6,897 bases of DNA, from NCBI GenBank assembly GCA_964526285.1, contig CAZGIW010000131.1, forward strand, positions 1-6,897, read 5' to 3'. Source of the DNA: CAYMAZ01 sp964526285 (GTDB taxonomy: Bacteria; Bacteroidota; Bacteroidia; Bacteroidales; DTU049). Both the position numbers and the translations under genes were made by a program. Within the stretch, counting starts at the first letter, position 1. Every line of letters begins with the position of its first letter. The notes below the pieces were generated by a model. It made no database searches. It saw only the letters and a list, made by a program, of their open reading frames with translations, and had not been told where the DNA came from. This document shows positions 1 through 5,240 of the stretch, in pieces.

Positions 1-52
1 ATGCAAGCAGGAAGGCAGTGATGAGTGCTGAGATAAATAATGTTTGTTTCAT
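1..52 (-). CDS. Start of a third paralogous small lipoprotein (partial, runs off the left edge)
   Basis: Only the first 17 codons lie in the window. They read MKQTLFISALITAFLLA, a lipoprotein signal peptide with a basic start and hydrophobic core that stops just before the expected lipobox serine-cysteine. The peptide and its DNA are identical to the start of the complete lipoprotein at 570-1073. The ATG (52-50) overlaps the TGA of the preceding gene (51-49) as ATGA, and GAAAAGAA lies just upstream as a plausible A-rich ribosome site, so translation is probably coupled. The product is probably an outer-membrane or periplasmic lipoprotein related to the two upstream. Its mature part is not visible, so paralogy beyond the signal peptide is inference. 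Its function is unknown. Confidence 0.8.
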   Translation of the reverse strand, partial: MKQTLFISALITAFLLA

Positions 53-55
53 TTC
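1..55 (-). repeat. 55-bp perfect direct repeat, copy 2 (start of third lipoprotein gene)
   Basis: Bases 1-55 are identical to 1022-1076, with an offset of 1021. The repeat covers the first 17 codons of the lipoprotein gene plus only 3 bases before the ATG, and it is cut by the window edge, so the true length is unknown. The match stops at base 56, where the sequence is lipoprotein A coding DNA. Confidence 0.95.
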
Positions 56-567
56 TTTTCAAATTTAATTGTGTAAACATTATAAAAATCATCATGTCTT
101 ACCCACAAATCATCGCTTGTTAAACGAAGTATCTCAAAATAAGACCAGCAATACTTACAAAAAGTTAAGGGATATACTCCTAACCTATAATTAGGATTAA
201 TATTATGCCCAATATTCATCCATATCTTTTTCTTATTCTCAGAAAAAGTCCAAGAAGAACGAAATCCTTCATGTTGACCACTGTCATAATTTCCACAATC
301 ATAACTACATTTGAGCCATACGAAATTATCCTTTGGTCCATAATCAATATTATAATCATAAGTAAACTCAATATCACAGCCACATGAATCCATATACATT
401 TGAGTAAGGTCTTCGTTGTCTTTTTTGAATTCAACCACTTTCCATTCTCCCAGCAATCGATTTTTTTTCGATTTCAAACTAATTAATGGTCCATCTTCAT
501 ATTTGCTGCACGAAAAAATTGCGAATGCAAAAATGAAAGAGAAAAATATTATATATGTTTTATTCAT
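49..567 (-). CDS. Small lipoprotein A, CGC-motif family, possibly lipocalin-like
   Basis: This is a 172-residue protein of unknown function. It has a signal peptide (residues 1-19, phenylalanine-rich core) and a lipobox ending at Cys20 (AIFS-C), so it should be lipid-anchored. The mature part opens with LLGEWKVVEF (38-47), the G-x-W start common in lipocalin-like lipoproteins of Bacteroidota. Next come DLTQMYMDSCGC (53-64), a C-x3-C pair (87/91), a RSSW segment (103-106), LGVYPLT (129-135) and an extra CxxC (137/140). It shares DLTQ-x-Y-x-DSCGC, the C-x3-C pair and the x-G-x-YPLT block with the neighbour at 570-1073, but its signal peptide and middle have diverged. It begins 2 bp after that neighbour's stop and overlaps the next gene by ATGA. 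The lipocalin-like fold and disulfides are inference; the lipoprotein nature is well supported. Confidence 0.82.
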   Translation of the reverse strand: MNKTYIIFFSFIFAFAIFSCSKYEDGPLISLKSKKNRLLGEWKVVEFKKDNEDLTQMYMDSCGCDIEFTYDYNIDYGPKDNFVWLKCSYDCGNYDSGQHEGFRSSWTFSENKKKIWMNIGHNINPNYRLGVYPLTFCKYCWSYFEILRLTSDDLWVRHDDFYNVYTIKFEKK

Positions 568-569
568 AA

Positions 570-1073
570 TTATTTGTATTTGGAAAAACTTATATTGTAT
601 GGAATATTGGTTGAATCGGTGAATTGAAGTTGCATGCTTTTATCTGATATTTCATTAACATAAAAAATATGCTTTTTATTTCCTGTTGTAAGAGGATACA
701 TCCCCCAGCGATAAACACTTTCGGGCTGTGTGTTCCCCAAACCCCATTCAATCGAACGCCCGTCCCTTGAAATTTTCCAGGATACACGGTGGAACTGACG
801 ATTTTTCCATGGCATTACAGCTAGGGAATCCAATATATAGTAGTTCCATTCATTACGTGGACAACTTACAATGCAACTACTTGATTTAGTATCGGAAAAC
901 ACCAGAGTGCATCCGCAACTATCCTTATAGAACTGAGTCAGGTCGTTGGCTCCATGCATAAAACTTGTTACTACCCATCCGCCATAGAGCATTTTTTCAA
1001 CTTTTTTTTCTTTGCTGCAAGATGCAAGCAGGAAGGCAGTGATGAGTGCTGAGATAAATAATGTTTGTTTCAT
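570..1073 (-). CDS. Small lipoprotein B, CGC-motif family, first gene of the array
   Basis: This is a 167-residue lipoprotein of unknown function. The signal peptide (residues 1-18) ends in LLAS-C19, then SKEKK, a usual mature start in Bacteroidota. The mature domain begins with GGWVVTSF (31-38), followed by NDLTQFYKDSCGC (43-55), a C-x3-C pair (67/71), HRVSWKIS (95-102) and WGMYPLT (123-129). These blocks line up in order with lipoprotein A, which shows the two are tandem paralogs. Apart from the lipid-modified Cys19, its cysteines are the CGC and C-x3-C ones (53, 55, 67, 71), so structural disulfides or metal binding are possible. It is the first complete gene downstream of the promoter at 1263-1294, about 190 bp away. 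A broken relic of another reading frame lies between them. The first 55 bp recur at the left window edge. Confidence 0.82.
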   Translation of the reverse strand: MKQTLFISALITAFLLASCSKEKKVEKMLYGGWVVTSFMHGANDLTQFYKDSCGCTLVFSDTKSSSCIVSCPRNEWNYYILDSLAVMPWKNRQFHRVSWKISRDGRSIEWGLGNTQPESVYRWGMYPLTTGNKKHIFYVNEISDKSMQLQFTDSTNIPYNISFSKYK

Positions 1074-1076
1074 TTC
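1022..1076 (-). repeat. 55-bp perfect direct repeat, copy 1 (start of lipoprotein B)
   Basis: This is the same 55 bases as 1-55 and encodes the signal peptide of lipoprotein B. Identity ends 3 bases upstream of the start codon. Perfect identity in DNA, including synonymous positions, points to recent duplication or gene conversion rather than conserved protein function. Confidence 0.95.
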
Positions 1077-1082
1077 AATATG

Positions 1083-1232
1083 TTATTTGTTTTCAAGTTC
1101 ATTAATTCTGTTTTCAAGAATAAACATATATAATGTCAATTCCTCAATCTTTTTCAGCAACAAAACATTCATTTCATACACATCAATACCTTCATCATGC
1201 ACTTAATCTGCTGAAGGGATATCTGGCAAGTG
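1083..1232 (-). pseudogene. C-terminal relic of a fibre-like or surface protein, broken by an in-frame stop
   Basis: Reading leftward from 1232 in one frame gives HLPDIPSAD, then TAA (1205-1203), then VHDEGIDVYEMN, LLLKKIEELTLY and a coiled-coil end ILENRINELENK before a final TAA (1085-1083). From memory, this combination (a HLP-x-(I/V)PSA block, a short EGI-x-x-x-EMN linker, then the LLLKKIEELTLY helix) is the usual last 50 or so residues of large Bacteroidota proteins often annotated as tail-fibre-domain proteins. The frame stays open on both sides of one stop, and GAA to TAA would explain it. Upstream of HLP the frame runs into an A15 tract and then promoter-like DNA, so the body of the gene is missing. 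A GTG right after the stop (1202) could start a 39-codon coiled-coil peptide, but I see no good ribosome site. Confidence 0.7.
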
Positions 1233-1247
1233 TTTTTTTTTTTTTTT
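1233..1247 (-). repeat. 15-A homopolymer (T15 on the plus strand)
   Basis: A run of 15 identical bases lies between the promoter at 1263-1294 and the relic at 1083-1232. It falls in the expected 5' leader of the lipoprotein transcript. Tracts of this length are prone to slippage. It also marks the exact edge of the homology to the broken gene, so it may be a junction scar. Confidence 0.9.
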
Positions 1248-1262
1248 GTTAAAATTAGGGCA

Positions 1263-1294
1263 CAAATATACAACATACATAGACAAAATGCAAA
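1263..1294 (-). promoter_or_regulatory. Bacteroidota-type promoter for the lipoprotein operon
   Basis: On the minus strand, TTTG (1294-1291) is followed by 20 bp and TATATTTG (1270-1263). This fits the housekeeping consensus of Bacteroidota, TTTG at -33 and TAnnTTTG at -7 with 19-21 bp between. Transcription would start near 1255-1258 and run leftward through the A15 tract and the relic into lipoprotein B, giving a leader of roughly 180 nt. Confidence 0.75.
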
Positions 1295-1313
1295 TTATTT
1301 TTTAAAAAATAAT
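1294..1313. other. 20-bp perfect AT palindrome at the promoter edge
   Basis: ATTATTTTTT is followed directly by its reverse complement AAAAAATAAT. It abuts the -33 box of the lipoprotein promoter, sharing one base with it, so it could be an UP-like AT element, a regulator site, or simply low-complexity sequence. The symmetry is seen directly; the role is inference. Confidence 0.5.
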
Positions 1314-1514
1314 AAGACGGACAAAAGAACAATAGAATTCTCTTTCATCCACCTTCGGTGTATTTTCCTCCTTCATTCACTTTCAGTGAATTACGGGGAA
1401 CAAAGTCAGAGAACGAAGTAATTGAACATTTGAACATTCGAAGTACGAATTATGTGCACTTCAATCCTTAGTGTGTTATAAATATTTTCTATTTCATATT
1501 TTATCTTTTCTATG

Positions 1515-1563
1515 TTATAGAGTTATAAGGGTATAGGGGATAAAGGTATTGGGTATAGAGGGA
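1515..1563 (+). repeat. Degenerate short tandem repeat, unit about TTATAAGG or GTATAGGG
   Basis: Consecutive variants can be read as TTATAGAG, TTATAAGG, GTATAGGGG, ATAAAGGTATT and GGGTATAGAGGG. The unit is 8-11 bases and imperfect. It has no coding content and no hairpin, and it is purine-biased on the plus strand. Confidence 0.55.
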
Positions 1564-1594
1564 AAGGGGAAAGTGTTTTTTGAACCGAAGAATG

Positions 1595-1676
1595 CCGAAA
1601 AACAAGGAATCTTCGATTTCATAGCTTTTCGAGGATCCTCGAAAAATGAGAAAATCACAGATTTTCAATTTTTCGG
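1595..1676. repeat. 82-bp imperfect palindrome with a perfect 20-bp core
   Basis: The core TTTTCGAGGA-TCCTCGAAAA (1626-1645) is perfectly symmetric. About the same centre, without gaps, AATCT (1608-1612) pairs with AGATT (1659-1663), and CCGAAAAA (1595-1602) with TTTTTCGG (1669-1676). Counting each half, 29 of 41 positions pair. GAATG (1590-1594) and CATTC (1679-1683) extend it with a small bulge. A second local hairpin, GAAAATC-ACA-GATTTTC (1650-1666), competes with the right arm. It may be a decayed foldback element or a structured RNA; no target duplication was found. Confidence 0.6.
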
Positions 1677-1712
1677 GACATTCGAAGTTAGAATTTTATT
1701 TTTCATATTTTC

Positions 1713-1774
1713 TCACATCGTGATCCCTTTCCCGTCACATAGTGATCCCTATGGGAAAGGGAAGCCGATGGCTT
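1713..1774. promoter_or_regulatory. Two TCAC-N3-GTGA dyads and nested hairpins after the transporter gene
   Basis: TCACatcGTGA (1713-1723) and TCACataGTGA (1735-1745) lie in a 16-bp direct repeat (15 of 16 identical) with a 22-bp period, about two DNA turns. Interleaved with them, TCCCTTTCCC (1724-1733) pairs with GGGAAAGGGA (1753-1762). CATAG/CTATG forms an inner stem and AAGCC-GAT-GGCTT (1762-1774) a small hairpin. The set begins about 20 bp after the transporter stop codon (1795-1797). It could stall or end transcription, but there is no U tract on the minus strand, so a classical terminator is not supported. A tandem operator is the alternative. Confidence 0.45.
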
Positions 1775-1794
1775 GGGATATTGCGAAATTTGGG

Positions 1795-2721
1795 TTAAAT
1801 CTTATTTTTTCCCGTTTTCAAAGCAGAATATCCAATAAAGAAAATGGTTACAAAAAATGCATGAACAGCTGCTGGAATTCCTGCTGTTTCTTCGTTGAGT
1901 GCAAATACCACCACCGCTGCAAAGGCCGAACTTTTTGTGGTTAGAAAAAACACAGATGCAATGATGGATTCTGTCTTCATTCCAATTTTTGTTGCCATGA
2001 TATGAAACACCAGGGCAGACAAAAACATTGTTACTGCAAAAAGAAGCATGCTTTGCCAAATCAAAGCAGGATTGAGTATCATCACATGTGCACTCTGCCC
2101 CACAATTGGCACTATAATTAAAAAGAATCCAATATTAATCAGCTTACCCCTGATCTTTTCCACATGTGGCAAAATGTGGCGGTTTCTGAGCGGTCTGCTG
2201 AAAATAAGAGGAGCGATTATTGTTTTTGCAAGAATGACAACAATAATCTTTGGGTCAATAAGATTGTTTCCAGTCAACATTATAAGGATTAGAGGGGCAA
2301 AAAAAAGCGCAAGAAGATGCAGTGCAGCCAGCCCAATCACTGCCAGATTGATATTTCCCTTCATAATCGCTGTAAACGGCACAACAGAAGGTCCGGGAGG
2401 CGATGCGGCGAGCAAAACACAACCCAGCCACAGCTCTGAACCGGGGGCAATCAAATGTGCTGTAAGTAGCAAAACCCCTCCAAAAACAATATAGTTGAGC
2501 AGAAAAGCAAGTCCTGTCATTTTTGAAGCTTCAACAGGTTTGCGAAAAACCGAAAATGAAAACCCGCTCATGGCAAGTGTCATCACAACAGCAAGCACAT
2601 ACACAGAAATATCAGGCAAAATCCACGTGTTCTTGCCAAGTACAAGTCCAAGAATCAAAGCAAGCGAGAGCAGAAAATTTCTGTGACCTGCAAAATGAAT
2701 AAGTTTATTGAAAATAGTCAT
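1795..2721 (-). CDS. Membrane transporter, bile acid:sodium symporter (BASS/SBF) superfamily
   Basis: This 308-residue protein is almost entirely hydrophobic, with about nine or ten membrane segments (roughly 14-30, 34-54, 69-91, 97-118, 124-150, 157-173, 194-212, 222-243, 253-276, 283-301). The segment LAASPPGPSVVPFTAIMKGN (104-123), with small residues and prolines, resembles the broken crossover helix of the BASS fold. LTTKSSAFAAVVVFAL (260-275) would be its counterpart in the second half. Length and layout fit secondary transporters that carry organic anions, often with sodium. The substrate here is unknown, and bile acid is only the family name. It starts 22 bp after engB and is probably the last gene of the same operon. 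A 6-bp inverted repeat (2720-2725 with 2734-2739) includes part of its start codon. Confidence 0.75.
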   Translation of the reverse strand: MTIFNKLIHFAGHRNFLLSLALILGLVLGKNTWILPDISVYVLAVVMTLAMSGFSFSVFRKPVEASKMTGLAFLLNYIVFGGVLLLTAHLIAPGSELWLGCVLLAASPPGPSVVPFTAIMKGNINLAVIGLAALHLLALFFAPLILIMLTGNNLIDPKIIVVILAKTIIAPLIFSRPLRNRHILPHVEKIRGKLINIGFFLIIVPIVGQSAHVMILNPALIWQSMLLFAVTMFLSALVFHIMATKIGMKTESIIASVFFLTTKSSAFAAVVVFALNEETAGIPAAVHAFFVTIFFIGYSALKTGKNKI

Positions 2722-2743
2722 TGAAAAAAACCATTCAATTTTT

Positions 2744-3361
2744 TTACAATTTTTTCAGATAATTTGAATACAGTTCAGATTGTTTCTGTATAAAGTTAAG
2801 AATATCTTCTCTTCCTTTTCCTGCAATTGCAGAGGCAACAAAAGAGGAGGGAAGTTCTTCAAAAATTTCAAGTAATTTCTGTTGATGCACACTCATTGTT
2901 TTTTGCAATTTATTTGCTGTGTTTTTGTCTGCTTTTGTATAAATCAGAGCAAATGGGATCATCAGCTCGGCACATTGTTGAATAAACCGAAAATCAATAT
3001 CAAGAGGTTCATGCCGGGAATCAATAAGAATAAACAAACACAGCATGTTTTTTCTAGAATCAAGGTAATCTTTGATAATTGTTGCAAATAATTCCCGTTC
3101 GGTTTTGGATGTTTTAGCATATCCATATCCTGGCATATCCACCAGACTCCACTGATTATTAATTGTAAAAAAGTTCAGTGTCCTTGTTTTTCCGGGTTTG
3201 CCACTGATTTTGGCGAGGAGCTTTCTGTTTGTAAGCATGTTAATCAGTGATGATTTTCCAACATTTGATCTGCCAATAAAAGCAAACTCGGGAAAATTGT
3301 GTTTGGGAAACTGTTGAGGTTTAACAGCGCTGATAATGAAATCAGCAGATTTGATTATCAT
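2744..3361 (-). CDS. engB: Ribosome-assembly GTPase EngB (YsxC/YihA)
   Basis: This 205-residue GTPase of the TrmE-Era-EngA-EngB-Septin class is needed for assembly of the large ribosomal subunit in most bacteria. All GTP-binding motifs are present in order: G1 GRSNVGKSS (30-38), the G2 threonine in GKTRT (Thr59), G3 DMPGYGYA (75-82), G4 TKAD (142-145) and G5 SA (177-178). GRSNVGKSSL and the PGYGYA extension are specific to EngB. The length is normal for the family. Its ATG (3361-3359) overlaps the TGA of the upstream glsB as ATGA, so translation is probably coupled to the lipid enzyme. The protein is cytoplasmic and acts on ribosome precursors. Confidence 0.96.
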   Translation of the reverse strand: MIIKSADFIISAVKPQQFPKHNFPEFAFIGRSNVGKSSLINMLTNRKLLAKISGKPGKTRTLNFFTINNQWSLVDMPGYGYAKTSKTERELFATIIKDYLDSRKNMLCLFILIDSRHEPLDIDFRFIQQCAELMIPFALIYTKADKNTANKLQKTMSVHQQKLLEIFEELPSSFVASAIAGKGREDILNFIQKQSELYSNYLKKL

Positions 3362-4293
3362 TGTTTTTCTTTAATGTATGAATTGAGGTGTCTGTTTTTC
3401 TTTGAAGGATAAATATCAGGCAGATACACAAGAATTCCCACTTCTTCCACATCGCCAAATTCCGGATTCAAAGCCGCTCCAAATGTTTTCATTGTAGGAG
3501 AAAGATTCATATAGGCATTGACAAGGGGGGGGATATTTTCGTTTCTTGATCTGACAAATTTTAAAAGTTTTCTGTGGTTATCCTCATAACTCCCTGTGCT
3601 GAAGAGTTCCTGATAAACCGAAATGTCTGTGGAATAATCCTTAGGATTAAAAGGGACCACCAATCGATCTTTGTCTGGAAAGAAATAATGCATAAAATAA
3701 AGAATACAATCTCTTGCTTGCTGGTCATATGACAAATACAGAGTTACTTTTCCAAAGAAATATTGAATGTCGGGATTGTCAATAGTGAGAGCACCCAACC
3801 CATCCCACAGATTGTCCAGAGAAAAAATTCCTTTTCTGCTATCACGTGCAGGCTGGTACTTTGGTTGCACAAATGATCGCCCCAGCTCTATGGTGAATTG
3901 TAAATAATTCTCCACAAAGTTTCTGCTGAAATCAAACATGTGTGTGGTTGCAAGATTATATTTGCCTGATTCATCAGGTTTCAATTTAGAAAGCTTGATA
4001 AATCTATAGCCGCCAATAATTTCCTGATCCTCAGGACTCCACACTATCAATTGCTCATATGGAACCTGCATGGTGTCATATTCATCAATGTCAAGTGCTT
4101 TTCCTGTTCCACCGCCTGCCTGTCTGAAACTGAGCTCCCTCAAGCGACCAATTTCACGCATGATATTGGGAGAATTGTGGGCATTCACAATATAAATCTC
4201 ATTGTAGGCAAAATTAGTATGCCTGACAAATTTATCTTTTGTCAGTTCGCTGATAATCAAGCCTCTGTCAACAGCTTCAAGGAGTGTTTGCAT
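3358..4293 (-). CDS. glsB: GlsB-type N-acyltransferase (OlsB-like GNAT fold), glycine-lipid synthesis
   Basis: This 311-residue enzyme belongs to the acyl-homoserine-lactone-synthase-like GNAT family that includes OlsB. In Bacteroides, GlsB transfers a 3-hydroxyacyl chain to the amino group of glycine, the first step to glycine lipids. Visible features are the family-like stretch IGRLRELSFRQAGGGTGK (48-65), EYDTM (71-75), IIGGYRFIK (92-100) at the acyl-donor strand, and IELGRSFVQPKYQP (135-148), followed by LDNLWDGLGAL (159-169). The C-terminal part beyond about 250 is also typical of the Bacteroidota form. It overlaps the upstream O-acyltransferase glsA by 17 bp and engB downstream by 4 bp. 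The adjacent glsA strongly supports the assignment; the acceptor amino acid (glycine, ornithine or serine) cannot be read from sequence. Confidence 0.85.
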   Translation of the reverse strand: MQTLLEAVDRGLIISELTKDKFVRHTNFAYNEIYIVNAHNSPNIMREIGRLRELSFRQAGGGTGKALDIDEYDTMQVPYEQLIVWSPEDQEIIGGYRFIKLSKLKPDESGKYNLATTHMFDFSRNFVENYLQFTIELGRSFVQPKYQPARDSRKGIFSLDNLWDGLGALTIDNPDIQYFFGKVTLYLSYDQQARDCILYFMHYFFPDKDRLVVPFNPKDYSTDISVYQELFSTGSYEDNHRKLLKFVRSRNENIPPLVNAYMNLSPTMKTFGAALNPEFGDVEEVGILVYLPDIYPSKKNRHLNSYIKEKQ

Positions 4294-5200
4294 ACTCAGA
4301 CTTTACAAATTTATATTCTACAATATGTTTGTTTTTTAAGTCAAATTCTCCTGAATGCGGTAATTCATATACAATAGACTTGATGTGCTCAGCCAACTGG
4401 CCATCATTCATTCCGGCTGGTAAATCCTTCACATCCAAAGGTTTTCCAACATAGACGGTGATGTCCTTGTTGTATTGTTTGTACATTTCATCAACCAGAT
4501 ATAACATCTCAATATTGGTTTTGATTCTGAAGAACTTTCTTAAGTTGGCTAAATTATAGAAAAATTTTGAATTTTGACCATCAATATATACAGGAACAAT
4601 TTTTCTGTTGTGTTTTTTTGCCTTTTGAACAAATGTTTTTTTCCACTCAAGGTCAGAAATTTTGCCCTTTTTCTTGCGACTAACCAATCCTGCAGGAAAA
4701 AACAAAATTGTTTTCTCAGATGCCATCACATCGTCTAGCATTTTGACAGCTTCCTTGGGATTGGTTCCGTGTTTGTTCACCGGAATAAACCAATCTTTCA
4801 AATTAGGCAAATTCAGCAACAAATCGTTGACAGGAAAAACCAGATTGGTTTTTTTTAATCCAACAGAAGCCATCAAACTAAGACCGTCGAGTCCTCCCAA
4901 AGGATGATTTGATGCAATTAACAGTCTGTCATTTGTATCCAGATTCTCAAGTCCGCACACCATGAGTTTCCCTCCGAAATGATGCAGTGTGGCATGAACA
5001 AAGTCAAGTCCCATGGCATCTTTATATTCGTTCAGATGCCAGTTGATTGTGTCTTCATGAAGAATTCGTTTGAGATAACGTATGATGAAACCGGGTATCC
5101 ATTTTGCAAGTCGTGGATTTTTACTGGCAATCAAGCCCCTGATATCAATCAGTTTCTTGTTTTTTTCAACTTCAGCCTCTTGCGCATGTTTTTCAACCAT
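4277..5200 (-). CDS. glsA: GlsA-type O-acyltransferase (lysophospholipid acyltransferase fold), glycine-lipid synthesis
   Basis: The protein has 307 residues from the ATG at 5200. A TTG at 5224 would add eight residues, but that TTG lies inside a TAATTTTG promoter-like box, whereas the ATG has GGAAGAAG just upstream, so I chose the ATG. Counted from the TTG, the acyltransferase motifs are NHPLGGLDG (106-114; the catalytic His-Asp pair has one residue more than the classic H-x4-D), FFPAGLVSRK (175-184) and VPVYIDG (210-216). GlsA esterifies the hydroxyl of the N-acylated amino acid made by GlsB with a second fatty acid. The helical start (about 9-60) and the C-terminus match the Bacteroidota form in length. 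It is probably peripheral on the inner membrane. It begins 40 bp after the dehydrogenase gene and overlaps glsB by 17 bp. Confidence 0.87.
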   Translation of the reverse strand: MVEKHAQEAEVEKNKKLIDIRGLIASKNPRLAKWIPGFIIRYLKRILHEDTINWHLNEYKDAMGLDFVHATLHHFGGKLMVCGLENLDTNDRLLIASNHPLGGLDGLSLMASVGLKKTNLVFPVNDLLLNLPNLKDWFIPVNKHGTNPKEAVKMLDDVMASEKTILFFPAGLVSRKKKGKISDLEWKKTFVQKAKKHNRKIVPVYIDGQNSKFFYNLANLRKFFRIKTNIEMLYLVDEMYKQYNKDITVYVGKPLDVKDLPAGMNDGQLAEHIKSIVYELPHSGEFDLKNKHIVEYKFVKSEYANTP

Positions 5201-5221
5201 TCTTCTTCCAGTTTCAGTTTG

Positions 5222-5229
5222 CAAAATTA
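5222..5229 (-). promoter_or_regulatory. Possible internal -7 box (TAATTTTG) ahead of glsA
   Basis: TAATTTTG on the minus strand fits TAnnTTTG, but no TTTG is found 19-21 bp upstream. It lies between the dehydrogenase stop (5241-5243) and the glsA ATG (5200). The same string followed by CAAA occurs before the dehydrogenase gene. Weak evidence for an internal promoter. Confidence 0.35.
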
Positions 5230-5240
5230 TTCAAACTTTT

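Larger units (their letters stand above)
1295..1794. other. 500-bp intergenic region without a gene
   Basis: No credible coding region was found on either strand. The one long plus-strand frame (1549-1944) has no family features and runs antisense into the transporter gene. The left third holds small dyads such as ATTCAC-5-GTGAAT at 1375-1391. The remainder holds the separately listed repeat, palindrome and dyad structures. No insertion-sequence ends, tRNA-like fold or riboswitch pattern was recognised. It separates the end of the transporter gene from the lipoprotein promoter; both are read leftward. Confidence 0.7.

Noticed and set aside
1375..1391. Operator from ATTCAC-5-GTGAAT
   Set aside because: A single 6-bp dyad in AT-rich DNA is expected by chance; it is mentioned only within the intergenic entry.
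1230..1421. Plus-strand frame starting in the T15 tract
   Set aside because: The phenylalanine run comes from the homopolymer, and it overlaps the minus-strand promoter; no family similarity seen.
1724..1762. Intrinsic terminator of the transporter operon
   Set aside because: The stem is good, but no U tract follows on the minus strand, so I list it only as a structured region.
1549..1944. Plus-strand open frame of 131 codons
   Set aside because: It runs through the palindrome and then antisense into the transporter gene, has no family motifs, and is cysteine-rich only because of the opposite-strand codons.
2048..2494. Plus-strand open frame of 148 codons inside the transporter gene
   Set aside because: It is the antisense shadow of a well-supported membrane protein with recognisable helices on the minus strand.
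2720..2739. Hairpin hiding the start codon of the transporter
   Set aside because: A 6-bp AT-rich stem with an 8-base loop is too weak to claim control of translation.
4051..4377. Plus-strand frame across the glsA/glsB junction
   Set aside because: Antisense to two strongly supported overlapping enzymes; no promoter or motif.
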